Shown here one piece after another: positions 12,395 through 22,000 of a DNA stretch of 64,000 nt. Within the stretch, counting starts at the first letter, position 1. Each line of letters begins with the position of its first letter. The notes beneath the pieces were generated by a model. That model was given only the letters and a program-made list of their open reading frames with translations. It did no database searches and was not told where the DNA came from. Made by a program: the position numbers and the translations under genes. The stretch is from Glossina fuscipes (taxonomy: Eukaryota; Arthropoda; Insecta; Diptera; Glossinidae): assembly GCF_014805625.2 (NCBI RefSeq), contig NW_023998431.1, forward strand, positions 3,504,747-3,568,746. Reading direction: 5' to 3'.

Positions 12395-13383
12395 TTAACA
12401 TGCTTCGGATTGTCCGATTTGGGTCAAATATGCACCGTTTTGTTGTATGATTTGTTGCCATTTTAAAGGTAACTTCAAAATGCCTCTCTCGTAGAAGTCC
12501 TTGTCTCTATTTGCAAAAAACTCTAGTAGTCGATTTTCACAATCCTCCCTAGATTCCAATTTTTTATCATTAAAGAAATTTTGCAATGCAAGAAAAAGAT
12601 GATAATCGCTTGGTGCCAAGTCCGGACTGTATGGCGGATGCGTTAAAACTTCCCAACCAAGCTCCCGAAGTTTCTGGCGGGTCACTGTAGATGTGTGTGG
12701 CCTAGCGTTGTCCTGGTGGAACACGACACCTCTCCTGTTGGCCAATTCTGGCCGTTTCTGGTCAATCGCTATCTTCAAACGGTCCAGTTGTTGACAGTAA
12801 AGATCAGAATTTAGCGTTTGGCCATATGGAAGCAACTCATAATAAATAATCCCTTTGCAGTCCCACCAAGTGCATAGCAAAACCTTCCTGGCCGTTTGAG
12901 GTGCTTCACCGCTCTTTGACCACGATCGTTTTCGCACAGGGTTATCGTATGTGATCCATTTCTCATCTCCAGTCACCATCCGTTTAAGAAATGGGTCTAT
13001 CTCATTCCGTTTGGCCAAGGCTTCGCAGATGAAAATTCGATCCATCATGTTTTTTTCTGTTAATTGGTGTGGCACCCAAACATCGAGCTTCTTTTTGAAT
13101 CCAGCTTTGTGAAAATGGTTTAAAACTGTTTTATGGTCGATTTTTAGCTCCTGGGCGATGTTACGACTGCTAACATTCCGGTCAATTTCGATAATTTCTC
13201 CGATTTTATCGACATTTTCGACGACCGGCCTACCTGCGCGAGGTGCATCTTCAACATCAACAATTCCTGAACGGAATCTACGAAACCAAAATTGCACATA
13301 ATTGGCTGTTACAGTATCGGAACCATAAACACCATTCACAATTTTAGCCGCCTGGCTTGCATTTTCTCTTTGTTCACTTCCAT
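12395..13383 (-). pseudogene. Mariner transposase, N-terminally deleted and frameshifted
   Basis: A DDD transposase that would cut and paste the element. The main frame (open 12395-13564, 389 codons counted from a TTG) contains an HTH-like region (about residues 131-155), WVPHQL (163-168), TGDEKW with Asp200, HQDNARPH with Asp285 and SPDLAPSDYHLF with Asp320. The last two Asps are 34 residues apart, the mariner D34D spacing. Oddly, there is no ATG in this frame before about residue 173. The only sensible start, ATG at 13383 (MEVNKEK...), lies in another frame and stops after about 15 codons. From memory of relatives, a deletion of about 40 bases between two GAGAAAA repeats explains this. A shorter in-frame loss of about 7 residues near GEAPQTARK is also likely. 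I judge it inactive despite the long frame. Confidence 0.88.
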
Positions 13384-13537
13384 TTTTAATACGCTGTAAC
13401 TCACAACTGAATGCACCAAACAAAAAACAGCAAAAGAATTTTTTTTTACTGCGAAATGTACAGTATGTACATGTACAGCATCGGAAATTGTTTGATCGAT
13501 ACTTTACGAGAAATCTATCAGTGCAGTCATGTACCGA

Positions 13538-13569
13538 AAAAATAATGGATTTCTTTTTCCCCAAACTAA
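13538..13569 (-). repeat. Mariner terminal inverted repeat, right
   Basis: Perfect inverted partner of 12342-12373. It is followed by a short TA microsatellite (13570-13585) that includes the target TA. Confidence 0.95.
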
Positions 13570-13599
13570 TATATATATATATATTAGAAATTATTACGA

Positions 13600-13850
13600 A
13601 TACTTTGAAATGACCTGCAAGATTAGGCCGTTTCGGAAAGTATTCGTGGTGACTGCGGCTAACTTACAGGGTCTTTGAAATAATTATAGGTGCAGGTAAT
13701 TCTCACCGCGCCCAAAATGGACGGTGGTTAAGACGATGTTCAACCGTTCGTATTTGCCCTCTCAATTGCAGGTTAGTCTTGCAAGCAGGAGGGGCGACGG
13801 CAACCGTTCTTAAGTTAAACCTATTAGCCTCGTCGAATTAAGTTTGGCAA
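13600..13850. other. GC-richer island, unrecognised
   Basis: This stretch has clearly more G and C than its surroundings. It contains CCTGCAAGATTAGG near 13613 and a related inverted motif near 13771-13790, so it may be an old inverted-repeat element. It also contains TTGCCCTCTCAATTGCAG|GTTAGT at about 13755-13780, a weak AG|GT juxtaposition. No open frame has recognisable motifs. Confidence 0.3.
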
Positions 13851-14302
13851 TACAGCTGGAAATAGTGATTAAGTGTGAAAACTTCTTTGAAACCGATCAG
13901 TTCACCACTCATTCTGTTTTTCTTCCAAAAAAAAAAATGGATGATAAGACAATATCACTTCATTTGCTTTTTACTGTTCCTTGCTTGTTTATTCACAAAA
14001 TTAAAAAATTATTTAAAATATTATATGTTTATAGCAAGATTTCCTATTACCTGTCTTACACCAATTTGTTTACCGGAATTCTTCCTTTGGTTTCGTAATA
14101 AAACATAAAAATTTAAACCCGATATATTTCGTGCTTACGTACAGTTATATAAGGTATTGCCCATGAAGTAGATGTACGTGGTCCAAATTTGGTACACTTC
14201 CTTTCTATATCAAATTGCTATCAAGGGTTCATTTTCATTATGATTTTCTTTTCTTTTTTTTTTTTTTTTGTTTATATGTACATTTAGTTGTGATCGATTT
14301 TA
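13851..14302. other. AT-rich stretch, no gene seen
   Basis: Overlapping 77- and 84-codon frames at 13844-14108 show no motifs and are T-rich. A fragment CCAAATTTGGTACACTTCC at about 14183 resembles part of repeat R1. Nothing else is supported. Confidence 0.4.
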
Positions 14303-15313
14303 TTAGGTGCTTGTATATATTTTGATCATTTTTTCACTTGAAAAGGGCTTTTATTGAGCAAAAAAGTCGTGGAGCATATGTTAATTAAAATACTTTCCAT
14401 CATTTTCGACAACTTTTTCCCATATTTCTAGCAATATGGCGTTACCATGACGAAAGAACGATATTGATGTGGTACCGATCCAGTCATCGACCAATTTTTG
14501 CACTTTTTCTGCATTTCGAAGCCATGCTGCATCGATCTGAATACATGGTAACGAGAAGCCGCTATATCAGATGAGAACGCTGGTTGCGAGATTCGAGATG
14601 CAACAGTGTGCTTTTGAAAACGCTTGTAACTGGTGGCCGAGCGTTGTCATGCCAGAGAATGACTTTGCGTCTGTTAACTGCCATTGCTGGTTTTTCTTTC
14701 AACAGTTCATCATAGTTTCATTCGATTTTAGCATCTCGTAATACACTACGCCTACGGCTGATTCCACCATATCCACAGCGAAACCATATAGCCATGAATA
14801 TTCCGCTTCGGTGTCGACGTAGCTCTTCTGGACTGTCCGTTGACTTTTTCCACAAAGTTCAACCGGTTCGAAATGGCATTTCCAGTCAAATTGTATGGTA
14901 GCCTTTTTGTCTTTTTTTGGATCTTTCTCCTCGCACATAAACGCGTGAAAAATATTGATTGATCAAGTGCTAAGCTGTTCAAAAGTTCTTTGAGAGTCTT
15001 TGAACTTTTTTGGTTCTCCAGGTCGTTTTTGACATCAAAATCGCCACTTTTGGGATATGATGGAGTAACATCACCATCAACTTCTAAAAGCATTTGACGG
15101 CAGCGGATTTCTTCAAATCGAAGAACAAAAGTAATCGATGTCGAAAATGCAATTTTGGGCGTTCCGTGATCAGCGCCTTTACACACTGACCAACTCAATA
15201 GTACTAAAAGGAAAGCGGTGACTTTATGTGGAGAAAGGTCAGAATCATTGAATTTAATCGTTGTGGGCATCGAAACTTAGGTGTCGTAGATCAAAATAAA
15301 TGCAAGCACCTAG
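14303..15313 (-). mobile_element. Decayed mariner with degenerate TIRs and TA flanks
   Basis: The ends are inverted repeats of about 25 bp with three mismatches (TTAGGTGCTTGTATATATTT at 14303 against CTAGGTGCTTGCATTTATTT read inward from 15313). TA dinucleotides flank both sides (14301-14302 and 15314-15315). Inside, on the - strand, is a broken transposase. The total length of 1011 bp is shorter than usual for a full mariner (about 1.3 kb), so internal deletion is likely. A related copy sits at 25.7-26.4 kb. Confidence 0.85.
14393..15270 (-). pseudogene. Mariner transposase fossil (TIR-bearing copy)
   Basis: Broken across frames on the - strand. Reading 5' to 3' gives KSGDFDVKNDLENQKSSK (about 15050), a linker-like LPYNLTGNAISNRL (about 14880), TSTPKRNIHGYMVSLWIWW (about 14790) and VYYEMLKSNET (about 14730). 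After a frameshift comes VILWHDNARPPV (about 14660), which carries the second catalytic Asp, then RSMQHGF (about 14530) and a C-terminal IWEKVVEN-like end. The order and wording match mariner transposases of the group with a GDFDVKDK...YYELLKPxET pattern. The first catalytic motif (GDEKW) was not found, several stops are present, and the fossil is inactive. Confidence 0.8.
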
Positions 15314-15499
15314 TACAATAAAGAGCATTAGCTTTAGTTTTACAGCCTATATACTTATTTTTATATACAATTACGTAGGTACATTTTTACAGTTATTTAA
15401 CAACATACACAGAAACATACATCGACATTCATTTTCTAAATGGCAGGTCTTAAATATGGTATCTTTTCAGCCTATTTGTCTCTTAACTATTGTTTAGAA

Positions 15500-16260
15500 A
15501 ACCTATTCAGGACCAAATTCCAATGATGACTAAATCGATCAAGATTTCGAGAAATTAAATTGACAATTTCTTCTTTTACTTCTTTTACTGTGAGGATACC
15601 TTCCTCTTTATATTATGTTCGCTCATCATAAACCATGGCGTTCTTGTGATATATCCTAGAGCCTTATACCGGTAGCACCAAAGAACTTTAACATTCGAGT
15701 TGATCACATTATCTTAAACTTGTGTGTGATTTGTCCAAATGAGTTTCAGAATTACTGTGTATAACAGTAATTTATTAGCCAATATGAACGTTTGCCTTTA
15801 CGTGACCCTTCCACGTCAATATTCTATCTAGATGCATGCCTACATACTTAATACAGTTCGATTTAGGAATTGCAACGCAATTAAGAGATACGGGGGTGCA
15901 ATCACCTTTTTTTCATTCAAATGTAATGTGCATGGACTTTTTTGGCATTGACGCATATGTTCCATTCCTTGAGCCTTATAGAGTTCTTATTAGGATATGT
16001 TTGAACCAGAGTTGAAGCTTCGGTGTGGCATTACCTGCGTTCAATTAGTGCCGTACCAATCATCCGCATATGTGACGACGGCCACGTCTTCAGCCAGCGA
16101 CGTATCCGACAAGAAAGCAATGAAGAGAGCAAGGCCTAGTACAATACCATGTGAATTGCCCGCGTTGATTTCGCAAATGTCTGATATTAAAAGCTGAGTT
16201 TCTTTGTCAGGTAAGGGCTTACTTTTCGGAGGAATTGTTCCATAGGATGCCTTTAAAAAA
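15500..16260 (-). pseudogene. Jockey-like LINE reverse transcriptase fragment
   Basis: A - strand remnant of a non-LTR retrotransposon ORF2. In order it shows INAGNSHGIVLGLALF (about 16170, the degenerate xAGVPQGSVLGP block), VTYADDWYGT (about 16055, the catalytic YADD box, with Trp in the following position), a KKVHAHYI-like block, then VSLNCVAIPKSNCIKYVGMH (about 15880-15820) running into LDRILTWKGHVKA. Next comes KLLLYTVILKLIWT (about 15760) and an APWYVS-like PWFMMSEHNI (about 15640). Several frameshifts and stops are present. The wording and order match the Jockey clade. Both ends are truncated. No 3' A-tail was identified. Confidence 0.78.
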
Positions 16261-16872
16261 TCTCAACCAATGCAAATTTTTAACATTGATTGTCTATATC
16301 GAACTGCTATTACTCAGAAACTTTGCTCGAGAAATTTTAAAAACGACAAATTTGTTTGATGCGTACACCTTTCTGAAATAATATGAGGAGTGGTTGTAGA
16401 AAGAGTCGAAACTAATTTATTTTTAATAAAGTTCGTTTGGGGTCCTTGGGCCAAAACGCATCAGTGTCATAGCTTCAGGCTATATGGGATCTGAGGCGTA
16501 GTCTGAACACGGGCTTCTTATTATCTTTTTGTATTTTCTTCTTCTTTATTTCTTATGCCACGGATATCAAGAGCCCCCGAGTCAATCTCTCAGCACTAAT
16601 AGTCCACTGGGAAAGTTTCGGGTGGCTGTGGTGTTAGAGAAACTCCGCTCTAGTCAAAGGGACGGACGTGCCATACACGTTTTCTTATTCTGAAGCCGCA
16701 GGTGGGTTTCTTTCTCCCTCGCAATTATATAATTGAACGCTTTAAATGTAATATAATGTCAAGCAAAACCATTTGACGAAATCACTGAAATTACCGCCAG
16801 TTTACATACCGTATTAGCGTTTTCCACCTGAGCCAAAGCAACTCGTTTATAAAGTTTATTTAGAGATTAACT
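16261..16872. other. Unassigned, possibly more LINE remnant
   Basis: It includes a moderately GC-rich portion (about 16560-16720) that could be 5' LINE sequence belonging to the fragment just downstream on the - strand, but I could not match a motif. Nothing firm. Confidence 0.3.
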
Positions 16873-17024
16873 AATATAGAATAAATTCGGTTTACGTTTT
16901 TGCGGACGTAGTCATCTCGATGTAGCTAAGTTCATGTCCATCTAACCTTACCCGTATATGAAATGAGTTGGAATTCAAATGTTATAAATGAGCTTAGATC
17001 GTCGTAAAAAGTAGGAGACATTGT

Positions 17025-17682
17025 ATATTATCGATAAAGCTCTTACTAAAGCGACTACACTACCGATTGTATCTAAATGCCAAAGAGCAGAGAATTAAGA
17101 CAAAGCAGCTGCGACGATCTCTAATCCCTCTGAATAGCAACCAAGTACCGATATTGCGTTCTTTAAGTGATGTAAAATTATCCGAAGTCAAAAAATTCTG
17201 CGAGCGAGAGCGTTTGCACAAAGCAAATTGATTTGAAGCTTGCTCGTAAGTGCTTCTATGTGCAATTGTACACAATTGCTCACCAGCAACTCAACAGCTT
17301 CCAAAATTATTTATTCTTATGCGTTACTTCCTTAGTTGATTCTTTAAAAAATTGGAACAACACGTGATGCCAGACACACTTGAATACGTGTTTAAATAAA
17401 TGCATCATATTCATTTCAGTACAACCAAACTTTATCATTTAACATTTTCGTTCTTTTTTTTTTATATTTCCCATTTACAAAGTAATAATTTCTAGTCGTG
17501 GAACAACAATTTTAACATATTAAGCTATAGTATTAGACGAAAATAGTGTGTTATCCTAACGAAAAAAAAAGACTGATTGTGTTGTGTTAGGTTTTTAGAC
17601 ATTAAGTGTTAGGTATTCTGAAAGTGCAACACAAAATGTTCGGTATGTGTAATTGCGTAGCAAAACTGTTTCAATGCAAAAA
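17025..17682. other. 658-bp segment present only in duplication copy A
   Basis: In copy B the flanks join directly at 30357/30358 (GACATTGT then TCGATTAATT). No terminal repeats or target duplications mark this segment as a transposon, and its composition resembles its surroundings. Deletion from copy B is therefore at least as likely as insertion into A. No gene is recognised in it. Confidence 0.8.
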
Positions 17683-18397
17683 TCGATTAATTTCAATCGA
17701 AGAAATGCTGATCATGGTAGCAATTTTTTAAAATTAAATTTGAACTTGTAATCGTCTTGTATGTGCCTTAATTACTTCTTTGCATTTGACGATCAACAGT
17801 ATATTCCCTTTATTTTATAACTGTGCATTTTATAACAAATGAAAAAAGTGGGCAACAAAGACTTCTGCGGTTAACTGGTTAATAAGTTCGGTTATGTGTT
17901 ACAGTTGCAACATAACGATTTCTTCTCTAACTGTCAATCGCTTCGAATTATGATATCCGGCTTTACAGCTACAAGTCACTAACTTGTGTTCTCTCTGCCT
18001 TTACACGTTGGATTTCTGGATCGATAAGAGATAACGTTTATATATACGGCAATGAATGCAATTATTGTTTAATCAATCTGTCTCCTTCGCCTTCCATTCC
18101 GCAATAACTGGCGTTTAAATATTAAAAATTCTTTACAGCATTAGCGAACGATTTTAGCAACATAGTAACGTTTGGTCAAATTTTATATGGCAGCATTAAT
18201 GTGAGTTTAGACTTGAATAGCAAAGTCTTGAAAAAAGAGTCATCGTTATATATTCTGGTTTAGAATATTTACGTAAACTCTGGTATCACTCCAATATCTT
18301 CAACAAGCAATGTTCACGTCTTATCAGTAAGTTGTATGTAATGACGCATTGATTATCAAATTTCCAGTTGAAGGGCGGCAGCACTCTCACTACACAT

Positions 18398-18557
18398 ATT
18401 ATAAATTTAGCCAGAGAATAAATGCTAAGACTAAAGTCTTAAAGCACTAGCATCTAGGGCTATCGGCTTTTATTAAAAAACCCTACCGCACTTGAGGTTT
18501 GAACCCACGACTATTGAGTTGCTAGTCGAGACTCTTGCCTACTCGGCCACTCAGGCG
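18398..18557 (-). repeat. tRNA-derived SINE (in duplication copy A)
   Basis: Read on the - strand it begins CGCCTGAGTGGCCGAGTAGG (A-box TGGCCGAGTAGG). It has CGACTA...TAGTCG pairing at the anticodon-stem position and the B-box GGGTTCAAACCT, then a body with a 14-bp palindrome AAGACTTTAGTCTT. It matches the plus-oriented copy at 18833 over about 155 bases with roughly 90% identity by eye. The head resembles a tRNA-Leu or tRNA-Ser type (GGCCGAG), but its T-stem is imperfect, so I call it a SINE rather than a tRNA. Confidence 0.75.
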
Positions 18558-18832
18558 GATGAAAAAAAATGCTAAAATATATATTATAAGCTAGATTCAC
18601 GTCAACTTTGCTCGCATTTGTTATAATGTCCCAAGTGAGGTTTAATTAACTCTACCTAACAAATTAGTTCTCATCCCAAATGAATTTACAGCAAAAACCA
18701 TTATTTTAATTAAAACCGTCACGATGGTTAATAGACCCGTTGGAATTCCTGTTTCTATTCAATGTGTATTGTTAATATTCGCAATGAAGTAAATATTGAT
18801 GAAAGTTCGATTTGTACTTTTGTTGTGTCAAT

Positions 18833-19008
18833 CGCCTGAGTGGCCGAGTAGGCAAGAGTCTCGACTATCAACTCAATGGTCGTGGGTTCAAATCTCAAGT
18901 GCGGTAGAGTTTTTAATAAAGCCGAAAGCCTTAGATGCTAGTGCTTTAAGACTTTAGTCTTAGAATTTATTCTCTCACTAAGTTTATAATAATAATAATA
19001 ATAATAAC
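18833..19008 (+). repeat. tRNA-derived SINE with (TAA)n tail
   Basis: The A-box lies at 18841-18852 and the B-box at about 18884-18895, within a tRNA-like head of about 75 bases. The body shares the AAGACTTTAGTCTT palindrome with the copy at 18398. The element ends in a TAA microsatellite (about 18986-19008), a typical SINE 3' tail. It lies about 275 bp from the reverse-oriented copy at 18398-18557, so transcripts across both could fold back. No clear target duplication was identified. Confidence 0.75.
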
Positions 19009-19449
19009 TAATGAATTTAATTTAATTGTTTTCGTTTTTATTTGTGATTTAATTTTTATTTCATTTAGCAGGGAAAGTAAACGCGTTGCTGATAAGTTAA
19101 CGTTCATTGAAAATCAATTTAGTTAATTCGCCGGCACCGAAAGTCTTTCGAGTCTTTGCTTATGAATGAAGTCGAAAGTTTTTGATTTTTCAATTTTGCA
19201 ATCAGAGGAAAATTTGCGACTTACGTTAGAGTAAGCGAGAAACCTATCTGTAAAAAATCGGAAGAGTAATGAAACGTTCCTGTTTCCGTTTTACCGTCTT
19301 AACACTCAATGGCTGGTGATTGGGTTAAATTGTCGTTATACAATTTTTGTCGTTGTTGCGATTTTTATTACTTTGTTTTCTTATGGTCTTAGAAGTAAAA
19401 TTGTTGGCAATGTTTGCTTAATAAGTTTCTGTGGTCTTCGTCTATGTGA

Positions 19450-19484
<35 letters not shown>

Positions 19485-22000
19485 AGTAGAAGAAAGAAAA
19501 CTTGTTAAAACTTTTTTAACTTTTTGGTTGAAAGTGTTGTTTCTCTTTTCTCTTCTCTCTTTTCATTATTCTTTTCTTTTCATTATAATTTAACAAGTTT
19601 GAGAATGTTAAACAAAGATGTTTGATATTAAAAGAGTTGCAACTTTAGGCCATAGACTTGTAGTTTTACTTGCCCTTTAATGGGTTTTAAGCCGTCGAAC
19701 TTTTGTTTAGTAAATTAACTCTAACGAAAAAACTCCTTAGTTGACATCATTTTTTTATTTACAAATTTTTTTTTTTTTTTTCTCTCTCTCTTTTTCAAAA
19801 TATAATCGAGCTTTAGTGCCGAACACTTGTCTAAGAAGCCAATTAAATTCGTTTATATACTATTTGATGTCCTCCTAAAAAACGAATATATTGCACTCTA
19901 AAGGAAGAATAAAGAAAGAATTTAATTTTTTCTAATACATATTCTGTAGTATGGTTGTATATGTACCCATATATTTATATGTATCTAAAGTACTTTTTGC
20001 TTAACTGGCTCTGGTCGACTCAAAAACATTTACTTGATTGCCAAGAATGGAACTAATTGCCCTCGACTCCGTTCCTTTTTTTTTCTTCTCAAATTAAACT
20101 TTTATATTCAACAGCATAACATTAGACTGAAGGCAGAGTATTAAGCTTTGCCAAAGATAGCAATGAAAATAATTGTAATAATGTATTTAATATGAATAAT
20201 GTCTTTCAAGTAACCTGCCCCGTATGCGAAAGCATGAACGTAATTAATTATTGGCTGTCTTCAACAGAGTGCTATCAAAAAGTATTGAATTTCTTTAGTT
20301 GTGCGAAAGTCTAAAGATCAGACCGGCACAGGTTGGACGACTCTAGTTAAGTCGATAGTCGTATGCGAAAGTTTAGCGTTACCCGAGTCAGGTATACTTT
20401 CGTTTCTGGGCCCTTTGCAAAGTTGATTTTTTTTTCCATCAGATGAAACAACTTCTCTCTTTTATACATTTACATTTGATATCAACATTTACTTTTTGCT
20501 TTCGATTTTTTCTCCTATTCATAATGCATTCACGATCAGGTGCCGTGCAATAAAAAAAAAAAAAAAAAAAAAACTAAGGGTGTGTAGATAAATTCGAATT
20601 TATCTGGCAAAGATACTTACCAACTACTTGAACACTGCAAACGCCTTAACAGAGATCTCTATTAAATGAGATATAGTTGGCTTTGTAAGATATTAAAAAA
20701 CGTAAGGTATTATCGTTGATACCTCATGAATCTAGAACAAGGAAGCTAAATAAATTCAAAATCTGCTTATAGGAACTACTTTAAACAATATTTTGATATT
20801 TGGGATGTTAGCGAAAAATGGCCAAATGTGTGATTCTAGCGCAGCCAAACTAGAAAATGTCATCTATATTCATCTATATAACGTGAATCTGTATGAAAAT
20901 TTCGTGGCTATGAACAAAATGGAAAATCAAAATGAACAAAAAAAAAAAAAGAAGAAAATGTCTTCCATAGGAGCAAAAAAAATTCAAAATTTTCATATTC
21001 TAATCAGGACGGAACAGGCTTCCAAATGCAACTATATTTACATTTTAAATATGCAACGCATGGTAGTTATCTTTATTAGTTAAATTCGAGCTTGCCTTCA
21101 CACCCTCAAAAAAATTATGTCCAGCCGAAATTCAATTGGTTTAACTGAAGTTGCGGTCAAGGGATTCACTTTGTTTACCTTAGTTACCAACACTTAACAG
21201 GCGATATTTTTCGCCGATTTCGTCGGCTTCGATTTAACCTTCTACAAGGTCGTCGCAATGATATTATTGATCAATGACACAAGTTCGATTCTAATTTGCT
21301 TTAAAATGAGTTGACTTATCTCTTAAATTTCCATAAAGAGTTCTTCGCTCGTCTTTCGTTAAACAAACTTCGTTTTAAAAATCTCGATTCGGTGACAGCG
21401 TGGCATGGTATGGTATGTAGAAATCACATTCGGAAGGAAAATTGTTCTCAACATGCGCACATGTGGGCTGTATTGAGTGTTCAATATTTCACGTAAGATT
21501 GTGGCGGCATGACTTATGTAAATGCGACGAAATACCGCACAAAATGTAGGCTTTTCGCGAGCGGAAACATTCAATAAAGCCTACGGAATTTAATAGTGGT
21601 ACAGTCTCAAGTTTTGATTCGACGATTTCTACGATATCAATACGACTGAACCATAAACGTTTTCGCGTATAGGCGCAATACTCTTTTCATTGCTTGGATG
21701 TTTGTATCCCACTGAAATGGAAGCTTTACACGATTTATACGGTAAATGGAATTTCTTCGTCAACAAAATTGTGCATTGACTGTAGTAGCTTTTGTTGGAC
21801 CGACCAACCGAACACAAATTTTTATACAAATTTCAAGTAATTCGAAATTTTGAATTATATTGTAAGTTATGAAATGCTGAAAAGCACAAAAAAAAATGTT
21901 ACGATATAACTGCGTGAGAAGGGAGCAAGACTAGTCCTAAGCGAATTGTTGTTAAATCCTACCGAAATTCTTTTGTTAATTGAATGAACCAACGACTGCC
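19009..22000. other. AT-rich stretch with microsatellites
   Basis: No gene recognised. It holds a GA microsatellite (about 19451-19483), T/CT tracts near 19765-19795 and an A-run of about 22 (20551-20572). The 96-codon frame at 20793-21083 is lysine-rich low complexity and not supported. Confidence 0.5.

Larger units (their letters stand above)
12342..13569 (-). mobile_element. Mariner transposon with perfect TIRs, young but probably defective
   Basis: A complete element of 1228 bp. The termini at 12342-12373 and 13538-13569 are perfect 32-bp inverted repeats starting TTAGTTTGGGG. TA dinucleotides flank both ends (12340-12341 and 13570-13571), as expected for Tc1/mariner TA duplication. A long transposase frame lies inside on the - strand. 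Perfect TIRs imply recent insertion. It landed only about 90 bp downstream of the ratchet-like site at 12250. The transposase N-terminus is damaged (see the transposase entry), so it would need a transposase in trans. Confidence 0.93.
16873..18691 (+). repeat. Segmental duplication, copy A (with 658 extra bases)
   Basis: Positions 16873-17024 and 17683-18691 match 30206-31367 almost base for base, in the same orientation. I counted roughly a dozen differences over about 1160 bases. The match starts abruptly at AATATAGAATAAATTCGG and ends at TGAATTTACAG. I see no TIR, LTR or poly(A) at the edges. Copy A carries 17025-17682, which is absent from copy B. The block includes a minus-oriented SINE at its right side. 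Confidence 0.93.

Noticed and set aside
12395..13564. Annotating the mariner frame as an intact 389-residue transposase
   Set aside because: It opens with TTG inside the TIR, has no ATG before about residue 173, and the likely true start at 13383 is frameshifted away. It is treated as a defective gene.
16195..16216. TTTCTTTGTCAG|GTAAGG, a ratchet-like AG|GT site on the + strand
   Set aside because: The pyrimidine tract is short and the site lies inside the antisense Jockey RT relic, where it is best explained by chance.
18837..18912. A genuine tRNA-Leu/Ser gene
   Set aside because: A and B boxes are good, but the T-stem mispairs and the sequence recurs with a shared non-tRNA body and a TAA tail, which indicates a SINE.
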